Source: DATARH01 sp963778385 (lineage in GTDB: Bacteria > Pseudomonadota > Alphaproteobacteria > ATCC43930 > CGMCC-115725). From it: a stretch of 64,000 nucleotides of DNA. This document shows, piece by piece, positions 26,263 through 39,499 of this stretch. The stretch covers positions 186,001 to 250,000 of the forward strand of contig CAVZUA010000033.1 of assembly GCA_963778385.1 (NCBI GenBank), written 5' to 3'. The translations under genes were made by a program, and so were the position numbers. Below the pieces are notes generated by a model that was given only the letters and a program-made list of their open reading frames with translations, was not told the origin of the DNA and did no database searches. The stretch's first letter is position 1, and each line of letters opens with the position of its first letter.

Positions 26263-27246
26263 ACCAGCGCCCGCTCGAGGCGGTGTCTGTTCAGATGCGG
26301 CCTTAGGGCCGGGCCGACCCAATTCATCGGCGCGGCGGGCGACAGCATCACGCTCGGCTCCGGCAACGATACAGTCAATGCTCTGGCAGGGAATGAGAAG
26401 GTTACCCTGGGCAGTGGCACTTCGACGGTGTATGGCGGGCTGGGGGACACCATCGCCTCGGCGTCGGGCACGAACGTCGTCTTCACCGGCGGCAGCAACT
26501 CGATCGTCGTCACCTCGACCGCAGGATCGGTCGTGGTCAACAGCGCCGCTGGCGACACACTGACGGGTGGGGCCGGGCCGACCCAATTCATCGGCGCGGC
26601 GGGCGACAGCATCACGCTCGGCTCCGGCAACGATACGGTCAATGCTCTGGCAGGGAACGAGAAGGTTACCCTGGGCAGTGGCACCTCGACGGTGTATGGC
26701 GGGCTGGGGGACACCATCGCCTCGGCGTCGGGTACGAACGTCGTCTTCACCGGCGGCAGCAACTCGATTGTCGTCACCTCGACCGCGGGATCGGTCGTGG
26801 TCAACAGCGCCGCCGGCGACACACTGACGGGTGGGGCCGGGCCGACCCAATTCATCGGCGCGGCGGGCGACAGCATCACGCTCGGCTCCGGCAACGATAC
26901 GGTCAACGCTCTGGCGGGGAACGAAAACGTTTCGCTGGGCGGCGGCCACTCTATTGTCTTTGGCGGCACGGGCGACACGATCACGGCGGGCGGCGGGACC
27001 GCCGATATCATCCTGTCGGGGGCAAACCACACATTCGTCAACTCGTCCAACGTTTACCACGATACGCTCACCGGCTTCAGCCAACCGACAGGCGACCGGA
27101 TACACTTGACGACCGATACGGTCTCCAATGCGCTGGCGCATTCAACCGTGGTCAACGGCGGCCAAGATACGCTGATTACGCTGTCGGATAACTCGACCAT
27201 CCTTCTCAAGGGCATCACAACTCTGAACAGCACGTTGTTCAGTTAG
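26263..27246 (+). pseudogene. 5'-truncated RTX-like repeat protein (C-terminal part)
   Basis: The frame is open from 26263 to the TAG at 27246, with a TAG directly before it at 26260-26262 and no good start (first GTG at 26428). It encodes Gly/Asp-rich repeats such as GDSITLGSGNDTVNALAG, STVYGGLGDTIASASG and GAGPTQFIGAAG, typical of secreted calcium-binding hemolysin-type beta-rolls. It ends with a non-repeat segment ITLSDNSTILLKGITTLNS, as in type I secreted proteins. The N-terminal part is missing: homology to the repeat unit begins abruptly near 26307, at the junction with the divergent methyltransferase gene. Confidence 0.7.
26307..26935 (+). repeat. Tandem 264-bp (88-codon) repeats of the RTX-like gene
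   Basis: Units start at 26307, 26571 and 26835 with GGCCGGGCCGACCCAATTCA. The first two are complete and almost identical at DNA level; the third diverges after about 100 bp. Such long near-identical units can mislead short-read assembly, which matters for the odd junction at 26260-26307. Confidence 0.9.
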
Positions 27247-27504
27247 GCAGGCAGCGCGTCCCTCTGTGCACACCAAACTGGCGCCGGAGGCGAACTTCCC
27301 CCAATGCAGGGCGTGCCGTGGGATAGCCGCCTAGCGCTGTGATCTTAGGAGTGGGGCTCTTTTTCAACAAAGATGGTTACAGAGCGCGTTGACCAACGCG
27401 TTCGCACGAGCGTTTTTTTGCATCGTGCGCGACAGCTTCAATATGAAATGAATAAAATTGCTCCGGTTCCACTTGCGGCGCAGCCTCGCCGCCGGCGAAT
27501 AGTC

Positions 27505-29693
27505 TTATGAGGGCACGTTCTCCAGCCGCAGGACCAGTGTCGCCAGCGGCGGCAGGTCGAGGATCAAGGAGGCTGGCTGATCGTGCCAAGGCCCCGGTTG
27601 CGCGGTCGCGTCGTGACCGTTGGCATAGCCCGAGCCGCCATAGCAGGTGGCGTCGGTGTTGACCAGCGCGCGCCACTTCCCGGCTTCGGGGACACCGAGC
27701 CGATAGCCCTCGCGCGGGACCGGCGTGAAATTGCTGATCGACAGCACCGGCGGCCCGTTGCCGGCGGGCATCCGCAGATAGGCGAACACGCTGTGCGCGT
27801 TGTCGTCGGACATCACCCAACGGAAACCCCGATCGTCGTAGTCGCGCTCGTACAGCGCGGGCTCGGCGGCGTAGACCCGATTGAGATCGCGCACGAGACG
27901 TTGCACGCCGCGATGCGCCGGGTCGTCGAGCAGGTGCCAATCGGGCTCACCGTCGTGGTTCCACTCGCGCTCCTGGCCGAATTCGCCGCCCATGAACAGG
28001 AGCTTCTTGCCCGGATGCGTCCACATAAAGCCGAGATAGGCACGCAAATTGGCGAAACGCTGCCAGTGATCCCCCGGCATGCGGCCGAGCAGCGAATGTT
28101 TGCCGTAGACCACCTCGTCATGCGACAGCGGCAGGATGAACCGCTCGGAAAACGCGTAGAGCATGCCGAACGTCATCTCGTGGTGATGATAGCGGCGATG
28201 GACCGGCTCATGTCCGATATAGTCGAGCGTGTCATGCATCCAGCCCATGTTCCATTTGTAATGGAAGCCGAGCCCACCCTCTTCGGGTGAGCGGGTGACG
28301 CCCGGCCAGGCAGTCAACTCCTCCGCGACGAGGATCACGCCGCGGCAGCGCTCATCGATGGTGCGCCGCAGTTCCTGCAGGAAAGTGATCGAACTCGAGG
28401 TTCTCGCGTCCGCCATATGCATTGGGAACCCACTCGCCTTCCTTGCGGCTGTAATCGCGGTAGAGCATGGCGGCGACCGCATCGACCCGCAGCCCGTCGG
28501 CGTGAAAGCGCTCCAGCCAGTGCAGCGCGCCGGCGATCAGGAAATTGCGGACCTCGTTGCGGCCGAGATTGTAGATGAAGGTATTCCAGTCCTGCTGGTA
28601 GCCCTCGCGCGGGTCGGTGTGTTCGTAAAGCGGCGTTCCGTCGAAGCGCGCGAGCCCGTGCGCGTCGGTGGGAAAATGCGCCGGCACCCAATCGAGCAGC
28701 ACGCCGATACCGGCGGCGTGGCAGCGATCGATCAGCAGCGCGAAATCCTCCGGCGTGCCGAGCAACGCATTCGGCGCGAACTGCCCCAGCACCTGATAGC
28801 CCCAAGACCCGGTGAACGGGTGGTGCATGACCGGCATGAACTCGACATGGGTAAAGCCCATGCGTGAGACGTAATCCACCAGCTTTTCGGCGAGCTCGGA
28901 CCAGTCGAGCGAGCGTCCGTCGGGATGGCGCAGCCACGAGGCGGCGTGCACCTCGTAGATCGACAATGGTGCGTCGAGCGCCTGTCGCTGAGACCGCGCC
29001 GCGCACCACGCCTCGTCCGACCAGCGGAACGGCGCCGGGTCGTCGACCACCGAGGCCGTGGCCGGTGGCGGCTCCACGCGCCAGGCAACCGGATCGGCCT
29101 TTTGCGGCAGCAGCGCGCCGTCCGGGCCGAGCAACTCATATTTGTAGAGCGCGCCCGGCGCCACGCGAGGCACGAAAACCTCCCACACGCCAGCACCGTG
29201 CCGCAGCCGCATCGGGTGGCGGCGGCCGTCCCAGCCGTTGAAATCGCCAACGACCGAAACCCGGCGCGCGTTGGGTGCCCAGACCGCGAAACGCACGCCC
29301 TTGACGCCGTCGACGATCATCGCGTGCGCGCCCAAACATCGCGCGAGATCGTGATGCTTGCCTTCACCGAGCAGATAGACGTCGAGGTCGCCGAGCAGCG
29401 GACCAAACGAATACGGGTCTTCGGTCTCCTGGATCGGCCCGCCCCAATCAACCCGCAGCCGGTAGGCGCCCGGTCCCGGGCTCGGCCCGACAAACAGGCC
29501 GGTATGGCGCACCGGCCGCAGCTCGGTCTGCAGGCTCGGTTCGTCGCGGGCGATTGCGGTGACGGCAAACGCGCCGGGCAGCATCACGCGAATAATGTCT
29601 CCCAATTCTGTGCGGTGTCGTCCAAGCACCCCGAAGGGATCGTGGCTGCGGCCTTCGACAACCGCCTGTAGCGCCGGTGCAAGTGTCAGATCA

Positions 29694-29701
<8 letters not shown>
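27505..29701 (-). pseudogene. glgB: 1,4-alpha-glucan branching enzyme, split by a one-base frameshift
   Basis: The start is ATG 29701 (MDDDLTLAPALQAV), overlapping the treS-maltokinase stop by 8 bp. The first frame carries the CBM48-type N-terminus (HDPFGVLGRH, WAPNARRVSVVGDFNGWDGR) and the GH13 domain up to DGLRVDAVAAMLYRDYSR (nucleophile Asp). It then breaks after YGGRENLE. The next frame resumes with ITFLQELRRTIDERCRGVIL, VAEELTAWPGVTR (acid Glu), HDEVVYGKHSLL and FMGGEFGQEREW. The extra base is most simply one of the AA at 28392-28393. Repaired, it would be about 730 residues, normal for GlgB. Sequencing error and true mutation cannot be told apart here. Confidence 0.85.
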
Positions 29702-32986
<3,285 letters not shown>

Positions 32987-32990
<4 letters not shown>

Positions 32991-35900
32991 GCGGCCCCGC
33001 TCACCGGCCGGATGCGCCAGATCAGGAACGGCATCACGCCCGGATCGAGGCGGATGTGCTGAACTTTCCCGGTCAGAGTGAAGTTACCGCCACCCATCAG
33101 GTCCGACACCGCGACGGCAGCCGAGTCGGGCAAGCCCCACAGCCAGAGCGGCACCTCGACATCGCATTCCTGTGGAAAGCGCGGGTCGAGGCAGACCGCG
33201 ACCAGCACGACGTTCTGCAGATCGGCCGTCGCCTTCGAGAAGTAGAGGATCTGGTCGTTAAACGCGTTGTGGAAGCTGACTCCGAGATGCGTCTGCAACG
33301 CCGGGTTGCCCCGCCGGATCCGGTTGAGCCGGGTGATCTCGGCAATGATGTTGCCCGGCGCGTTCCAGTCCCAGGCGCGGATTTCATATTTCTCGGACGA
33401 GGCGTACTCCTCACGGCCCGGCAGCGCGCGCGCCTCGCACAGCTCGAAGCCGCTATAGACGCCGAAGAGGCCGGACAGCGTCGCCGCCAAAGCCGCGCGG
33501 ATCAGAAAACCCGGGCGTCCCGAGGTCTGCAGGAATACGGGGTTGATGTCTGGCGTATTGACGAAGAAATGCGGGCGGAAGAACTCGCGCGCATTGGTCG
33601 TCAGCTCGACCATATATTCGGTAAGCTCGGCTTTGGTGTTGCGCCAAGTGAAGTAGGTGTAGGACTGCGAGAAGCCGATCTTCGCCAGACGATACATCAG
33701 CTTTGGGCGGGTGAACGCCTCGGCCAGGAAGACCGTGTCCGGGTATTTCGCGCGTACCTCGGCGATCATCCACTCCCAGAACGGCAGCGGCTTGCTGTGC
33801 GGGTTGTCGACACGGAAGAGGCGCACCCCTTCACCCGCCCACAGCAGCACGATGTCGCGCAGCGCTGCCCATAGCGAAGGCACGGCGCTGCCCGCGTAGA
33901 AATCGACATTGACGATGTCTTCGTATTTTTTCGGCGGGTTTTCGGCGTAGCGGATCGAGCCGTCGGGTCGCCAGTCGAACCAGTCCGGGTGCTGGCGTAG
34001 CCAGGGGTGATCCGGCGCACATTGCACGGCGAAATCGAGCGCCAGCTCCATGCCGTGCGCCGCTGCCGCGTCGCGCAGTCGGCGGAAGTCCTCGAGCGTG
34101 CCGAGCGCCGGGTGGATCGCATCGTGCCCACCCTCTTCGCTGCCGATCGCATAGGGGCTTCCCGGCTCGCCTGGCTCGGCACGCGGGGCATTGTCGTGGC
34201 CCTTGCGGTTGGTCTGGCCTATCGGATGAATCGGCGGGAAATAGAGCACGTCGAACCCCATCGCGCCGATCGCCGGCAGACGCGCGATGACATCGGCGAA
34301 GGTGCCGTGGCGACTGGGATCGCCCGATTGCGAACGAGGAAACAGCTCGTACCAGCTGGCGAAGCCGGCGGCCCGGCGCTCGGCCTCGACCGGATACTCG
34401 ACCGGGTGCTGGTGCGGATGCGGACGCACGCGCGCCGCGGTCATGAGCTCGGCGGTGGTCGGTGCAAGAAGCAGTCGGCGACGTTCCTCGGGATCGGCTT
34501 GGGCGAGTTGCCCCGCTAACGCGCGAAGATCGTCTGCGGCCGCCGGAGCGGCCGCAGCGGCCGTTTCGAGCACCAGCAACCGACCTTCTTCCAGCTCCAG
34601 CGCGATCGGCACGCCGGCCGCGTGCTTCTTTTCGAGTTCCTCGGCGAAATTGCCGAAACGGTCCTTCCAAGCGAGGATCGTGAATAGGTGGCGGCCGATC
34701 CGGCTGAGCGGAAAACGCCCGATCCAGCGGTCGTTGCCCGCCGCCGCCATCAGCGTTTCGTGCCAGATTTCCTCGTCGTCGGCGCGCCACAGCAGCACGG
34801 CTCCGAGCCGATCATGGCCGTCGGAGATCAGGTCGGCGGTGACCTCGACCATCTCGCCGACCAGACGCTTCGCCGGGAACCGCCCGTCATCAACCGACGG
34901 CGTCACCCCTTCGATCGCGATCCGCGGCATGGTCGCCGCCTCAACCGGGTTGCGCCCGACGCGAGCGATCGGCCGTGTCGCGGTGATGTGTAGAGTCCGC
35001 ACTTCCGCCGGCCCGATCGTGATGGTGCCGTCGGGCCCGGCCCGGACATCGGCGGCATCGTCATCCACCAGCGCCCCGTCGACCCCGCTCGCCGTCAATA
35101 ACGGTGCCAGCGGCACCCTGACGGATTCGTCGAGACTGGCATTCGCCAGCACCAGAAGCGGCGGGTGATCGGTAGCGCCGGTGGTGCGGCCGGCGATGAG
35201 CAGTGCCGCGGCTGGCGCCTCGGGCGGCGACAAGCTGCGCACCGAGGCGGCTTCCCCTTTCGGCGCGGGAGGGCGCGCATTGGCTGCGGCAATGTCGGCC
35301 GAAAGATCGAACGGCGCCTCCGCCATCAGTCGCGCGAAGTCGTCGGGCCGGTCGCGCGCGGCGTCCATGTCGCGCGCCGCTCCGAACTCGAAGCCCATCG
35401 GCATCATCCATCCGGCGCCGTAGGCCGTCGCAAAGGCGAGTGCCCGGCGGGCGGCGCGTTGCGCTTGCCCGGTATCGCGGAAGGCGCGGCTCAGCCGGTG
35501 CTCGAACGGCGCCTCAGGCATCGCGATCACCGGCGCGATATGTGCCAGATGGGCGACGGCGTCGGGAAAGTCTGCGGCGCGAAAATCCCAGTTGCGCGCG
35601 GACGACGCGACGAGATCAAACCCGCACTCGGCCAGCGCGTCGGCTTCGGCCGGCTCGATGCCGAGCGTCGACGCCATAAAACCGACCTGCGGATGGCGCC
35701 GCCGCAACGTGGCGATTACCTCGCACCAGAAGCGCGCCGGCACGAAATGTGGACGGAGGCAGCGGAAATCGGCGATGCCGGCTTCGACCCAACCGGAGAA
35801 CTGCCGAATCCACCATTCGATGGCGCCGGTCAAATCGCCGTCGATCGACAGCCGGGCGACGCTTGGAAGTTGCGGTGCGCGGCGCGGGTCCGGCAATTCG

Positions 35901-36238
35901 TCGGACGCGTCCGTGCGGTACCAGGCCGCAAGGCCGTTGGTCGCATGCTCGATCGCCACCCGATCGACGACGACATCGAGCATCGGCCGCAGGTCACGGC
36001 TGCGGCATTCCTCGGCAAAGCGCCGCAGCGCGCTGTGCGCGTCGCCACCGCCCAGCCGATCGTCAAGCCGGTCGTGGTTGGCGGTCAGAAACAGATCGCC
36101 GGCGCGCCCGGTGGCAAAAGGCGGCGCGATCGCGACTGTGTCGAACCGCATGGCAACGGCCCGGTCGAGATGACGCGGCCATGCGTCAAATGATCCGGCG
36201 AGCAGCGGATGAAGGTAGTAAAGCCGAATTGCGGACAT
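32987..36238 (-). CDS. glgE: Alpha-1,4-glucan:maltose-1-phosphate maltosyltransferase with extra N-terminal GH13-like domain
   Basis: 1083 residues. The C-terminal ~660 are canonical GlgE: SWYELFPRSQSGDPSRHGTF, YFPPIHPIGQTNRKG, VRLFRVDNPHSKPLPFWEW (nucleophile Asp), VFLAEAFTRPKLMYRLAK (acid Glu), and a C-terminal beta domain. It transfers maltosyl units from maltose-1-phosphate to linear alpha-glucan. The N-terminal ~400 residues look like another amylase-type barrel (YYLHPLLAGSFDAWPRHLDR, GWVEAGIADFRCLRPHF) whose catalytic residues appear degenerate. Such long forms occur in proteobacteria; the extra domain's role is unknown. First gene of the glgE-treS-glgB operon. Confidence 0.93.
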
Positions 36239-36445
36239 CCCTGGATGACGCGGCCACTCGCCCGGAAAGCGGACTGGTGGCCGACGTTCTCGTCGTGGCT
36301 CCCGTCAAGTAGACAGTCCGAAACGGTTTTCGGTTCCGAATTACCGTGCCGGTGTACGCGTATTTAGCAGCCGTTTGCCTTGCGTCTTACACCCTTGATT
36401 GTGTATAATCGAGTTGAAACAATCTAAGATAGGATAGAGATCACT
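36239..36445. promoter_or_regulatory. Intergenic region upstream of glgE with a plus-strand TATAAT
   Basis: It holds the probable glgE promoter on the minus strand, not resolved. On the plus strand it has a perfect TATAAT at 36404-36409, preceded by TTGATTG but without a canonical -35 at 17 bp. The AT-rich stretch TTGATTGTGTATAATCGAG stands out from the flanks. The plus-strand element would serve the small ORF at 36446. Confidence 0.4.
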
Positions 36446-36607
36446 GTGCCTCTGCCGACGCTTTGGGGTTGGGCTCCGTCGGCTCGCGCCGCGGCGATGA
36501 AAATGCGACGTCATGCGCAAGAAACAGATATCAAACGCGCAGCACGACCCTTACTGCACACCGTCGAAGTGCCGAAGGCCGCGACTACGCCGATAGTGGG
36601 CGCATAA
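36446..36607 (+). CDS. Candidate small ORF, 53 residues
   Basis: GTG at 36446, with AGGATAGAG about 6 nt upstream, opens a frame to a TAA at 36605-36607. The product starts VPLPTLWGWAPSARAAAM and has a basic middle (KMRRHAQETDIKRAARP). A TATAAT lies 37 nt upstream. No family is recognised, and it overlaps the 3' end of the HxlR gene on the other strand by 23 bp. It may be chance. Confidence 0.25.
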   Translation: MPLPTLWGWAPSARAAAMKMRRHAQETDIKRAARPLLHTVEVPKAATTPIVGA

Positions 36608-36980
36608 CCGGGCGGGCAGGGCAAGCCGCAGCCCATTCGAGCAACGCATCCACGGCCGGGCACATCGCCTGACCCCACTCGGTCAGCCGATATTCGACCT
36701 TCGGCGGGACTTGCGGATAGACGGTACGGGCCACGATCCCGTCGTGTTCAAGTTCACGTAGCTGCTGGATCAGCATCTTTTCCGACACGCCGGGGATCGC
36801 CCGCCGCAAGTCCGAAAACCGCAGGACCGAACGATCGAACAGATGGAAGATGATGATCATCTTCCATCTTCCCTCGATCATGCGAAGGGCGGTTTCCATG
36901 CCGGACGCCGCCATTTCGGGCGTAACGTCCTCTAACTTACCCGTAGGTGAGTACCCTACTTTTTTGTCCGTTCTTGCCAT
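36585..36980 (-). CDS. HxlR family transcriptional regulator
   Basis: 131 residues from the ATG at 36980 (the longer frame runs through the SDR gene on the other strand). It is a winged helix with ALRMIEGRWKMIIIFHLFD, then SEKMLIQQLRELEHDGIVAR and YRLTEWGQAMCPAVDALLEW, the full HxlR pattern. No Cys in the usual redox position near the N-terminus is evident, so ligand or redox sensing cannot be judged. It is divergent from an SDR gene with 57 bp between the starts, which is a common regulator-target layout. Confidence 0.9.
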   Translation of the reverse strand: MARTDKKVGYSPTGKLEDVTPEMAASGMETALRMIEGRWKMIIIFHLFDRSVLRFSDLRRAIPGVSEKMLIQQLRELEHDGIVARTVYPQVPPKVEYRLTEWGQAMCPAVDALLEWAAACPARPVMRPLSA

Positions 36981-37037
36981 GACGGGAGTATAGGAGCACA
37001 TCAGGTGCGCCGCAACTTCTGCGCAAGAGGGACACCG

Positions 37038-37820
37038 ATGAGCGACTATCTTGGGCTTGACGGCTGCCGGGCACTGGTCACCGGAGGAACCAAAGGTATC
37101 GGCGCCGCCGTTGCGGGACGGCTCCGGGAAGCGGGAGCAAAAGTTCTGGTCACGGCCCGGTCCAGCCCCGATGTCCTCGGGCCTGATGATCTGTTCGTGC
37201 CGGCGGACATCGCTACCGCTGAAGGATGTGCGGCCGTAGCAGACGCCGTGAATGACCGCCTTGGCGGAATTGAGATCGTGGTGCACGTGGTCGGAGGCTC
37301 GTCGGCACCTTCAGGCGGCTACGCGGTGCTCGACGATCATGAGTGGCGCCGGGCACTCGACCTAAACCTGTTCCCGGCGGTAAGGCTGGATCGCGCCCTA
37401 TTGCCCACGATGCTCGACCAAGGGCACGGCGTCATCATCCACATCACGTCAATCCAGAAGCAGCTACCGCTGCCCGAGGCGACCATCCCCTATGCAGCAG
37501 CGAAGGCTGCGCTCGCCAATTACAGCAAGGCACTGTCGAAGGAGGTCAGCCCGAAGGGCGTGCGTGTCATCCGGGTCGCGCCAGGATGGGTCGAGACCGA
37601 GGCAGCTGTACGTTTGGTGGAACGTCTGGCCGAGACGACCGGCGGCGACTACGAGACAGCGCGCCAGGGCTTGATGACCTCGCTTGGCGGTATCCCAATC
37701 GGACGCCCGGCAAAGCCGAAGGAAGTGGCTGATCTCGTGGCTTTCCTAGCCTCGCCGCTGGCGGGTTCGATTACCGGGACCGAATACGTGATCGACGGCG
37801 GTACCGTACCCACGGTCTGA
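37038..37820 (+). CDS. Short-chain dehydrogenase/reductase
   Basis: 260 residues from the ATG at 37038, with AGAGG 8 nt upstream. NAD(P) motif TGGTKGIG near residue 15; catalytic Ser in HITSIQKQ, Tyr and Lys in PYAAAKAALANYSKAL; and APGWVETEA after the active site. The C-terminus ITGTEYVIDGGTVPTV is typical of classical SDRs. Substrate unknown. Probably controlled by the divergent HxlR protein. Confidence 0.92.
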   Translation: MSDYLGLDGCRALVTGGTKGIGAAVAGRLREAGAKVLVTARSSPDVLGPDDLFVPADIATAEGCAAVADAVNDRLGGIEIVVHVVGGSSAPSGGYAVLDDHEWRRALDLNLFPAVRLDRALLPTMLDQGHGVIIHITSIQKQLPLPEATIPYAAAKAALANYSKALSKEVSPKGVRVIRVAPGWVETEAAVRLVERLAETTGGDYETARQGLMTSLGGIPIGRPAKPKEVADLVAFLASPLAGSITGTEYVIDGGTVPTV

Positions 37821-38100
37821 TAGACAGAGGTTTTAGCTAGAAACACTGGCAAATCGTACGAAGGCGTCCGCGTCACTTCCACAAACATCCCGATATGAAA
37901 CGCGGCTGCTTTGGGCAGAAAAACTAAGGCAAATGCGAACCCATAGAAATTCGTATGCCATTGACTCATATAGAGTACTGATGGTTTGTTCGTGTCTGCT
38001 ACTGGGCGCCATCCTTTTCGAAGTCTCCAGGGCTTTGGGGCTGTTCTGGCGGTCTGATTAGCACGCTCATCCTCCTATTTTCACGGGAGCCGAAATTCCG

Positions 38101-38535
38101 ATGGCGGACCCGGAAGCGATCTATCATTGGCGACGGCTTGATGGCCGGGTCACCACCTCCGGCCAGCCGACCGAACCGCAACTGGCGGACATTCGGGCGC
38201 TCGGCGTGCGGCACGTCGTCAATCTCGGGCTGCACACCCACGAGAAGGCGCTCCCGGATGAGGCGGCGAGCGTTAGCCGGCTCGGCATGACCTACATCCA
38301 CATCCCGGTCGACTTCCAGAACCCGACCGACCAGGACTTCGGGGAGTTTTGCGCGGTCATGGACCGGCTGAAGGATGTGCCGGTGCACGTCCACTGCATC
38401 GCCAACTACCGGGTCTCCGCCTTCTTCTATCGCTATCACCGGGATGTGCTCGGCATGGACGACGCGGAGGCGCGTGCCGAGATGGAGGCGATCTGGCACC
38501 CGGACGGCGTCTGGGCCGCGTTCGTCAATCGCTAA
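38101..38535 (+). CDS. Protein tyrosine phosphatase-like protein with shortened active-site loop
   Basis: 144 residues. The fold marks GQPTEPQLADIRALGVRHVV and YIHIPVDFQNPTDQDF match the DSP-like/beta-lactamase hydrolase-like phosphatase family. The P-loop reads VHCIANYRVSAF, which is Cys-x4-Arg, one residue shorter than the canonical Cys-x5-Arg. Relatives share this HC-x-ANYRVS form. It may be a catalytically odd or inactive member. It is 16 bp upstream of the VOC gene, probably one transcript. Confidence 0.75.
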   Translation: MADPEAIYHWRRLDGRVTTSGQPTEPQLADIRALGVRHVVNLGLHTHEKALPDEAASVSRLGMTYIHIPVDFQNPTDQDFGEFCAVMDRLKDVPVHVHCIANYRVSAFFYRYHRDVLGMDDAEARAEMEAIWHPDGVWAAFVNR

Positions 38536-38551
38536 GCCGGGAGCGGGTCTT

Positions 38552-39007
38552 ATGAAGATCGACATCAACGGGATGGCTCACGTGATCCTGACGGTGAGCC
38601 AGTTCGCCGCCGCCCGCGCGTTCTACGGACGACTGTTGCCCAAGTTCGGCATGAAAATCGTCCATGACGGCGACAAGCTGCTCTATTGCGTCGGGGCGCG
38701 GACCGCGATCGGCATCGAGCCCTGCGATCCCACATTCGCTGGCGAGCGCTTCGTGCAGCAACGGGTCGGGCTGCACCATCTTTGTCTGCGAGCCCGATCG
38801 CGCGAGGATGTGGATCGGGTTGCGGCGGTGCTGAAGGAGATGAACGCGACGATCGTTCGCGGGCCGTTGGAGGGAACCTGGGCACCGGGATACTACTATG
38901 TGCTGTTCGAGGATCCGGACGGTATCAGGCTGGAGGTGAACTTTGTACCCGGCGCGGGAGTGCTCGCGGACGGAGCGCAGTTCAACCCCTCCACCGGGTA
39001 CGTCTAA
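38552..39007 (+). CDS. VOC (glyoxalase/bleomycin resistance-type) family protein
   Basis: 151 residues from the ATG at 38552. Two beta-alpha-beta-beta-beta modules: MAHVILTVSQFAAARAFYGR opens the first, VGLHHLCLRARSREDVDRVA the second, and VLFEDPDGIRLEVNFVPG closes it. Metal ligands of the VOC fold are plausible at His (AHV), His (LHH) and Glu (LEV). Substrate unknown. Confidence 0.9.
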   Translation: MKIDINGMAHVILTVSQFAAARAFYGRLLPKFGMKIVHDGDKLLYCVGARTAIGIEPCDPTFAGERFVQQRVGLHHLCLRARSREDVDRVAAVLKEMNATIVRGPLEGTWAPGYYYVLFEDPDGIRLEVNFVPGAGVLADGAQFNPSTGYV

Positions 39008-39025
39008 CCGTACCCAAGCGTGCCG

Positions 39026-39484
39026 CTAGCGGCAGACATCGACCCAGCTGGCGTTGGTCAGCGCGGCGAGACGATCGGTGGCGATCCTGACGGCAGAGTT
39101 GGTCGAGCCGGCCGCCGGGACGACTTCGGCGAAACGGCGTAGCGACATGTCGCAATAAACCGGCAGCGGGGAGGGGAGGCCGAACGGGCAGACCCCGCCG
39201 ATCGGATGGCTCGTCGCCGCGAGCACCTCTTCCGCGCTGAGCATCCGGCCCTTGCCGCCCAGCGCCTCCTTGACCTTGCGGTTGTCGAGGCGCGCGGTGC
39301 CGCTGGTGACGACGAGCAGCACCGTGTCGCGCAGTTTCAGGCAGATTGTCTTGGCGATCTGCGCCGGCTCGACATCGTGCGCCAGCGCCGCCAGCTCGAC
39401 GGTCGACGAACTGGCGGCGGTCTCGATGATCGCGATATCCGGCGCGTTCGCCTGAAAGAAAGCGCGGACGGATTCAAGGCTCAT
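39026..39484 (-). CDS. YbaK/EbsC-type aminoacyl-tRNA editing protein
   Basis: 152 residues. ELAALAHDVEPAQIAKTICL contains the conserved Lys region, followed by SGTARLDNRKVKEALG and SHPIGGVCPFGLPSPLPVY with the G-G-x-x-P-F-G substrate loop. The family hydrolyses mischarged tRNAs such as Cys-tRNA-Pro or Ala-tRNA-Pro. Convergent with the VOC gene and 15 bp downstream of the GMC oxidoreductase gene. Confidence 0.92.
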   Translation of the reverse strand: MSLESVRAFFQANAPDIAIIETAASSSTVELAALAHDVEPAQIAKTICLKLRDTVLLVVTSGTARLDNRKVKEALGGKGRMLSAEEVLAATSHPIGGVCPFGLPSPLPVYCDMSLRRFAEVVPAAGSTNSAVRIATDRLAALTNASWVDVCR

Positions 39485-39499
39485 CGGGCGATAACCCTG

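Noticed and set aside
26259..27050. Pro/Val-rich minus-strand frame over the RTX repeats
   Set aside because: Antisense of Gly/Asp beta-roll repeats; the plus strand has the recognisable protein pattern.
26262..27141. N-terminal 290 residues of the long minus frame leading into the methyltransferase
   Set aside because: It is antisense of the RTX repeats, so it is not accepted as a real N-terminal domain.
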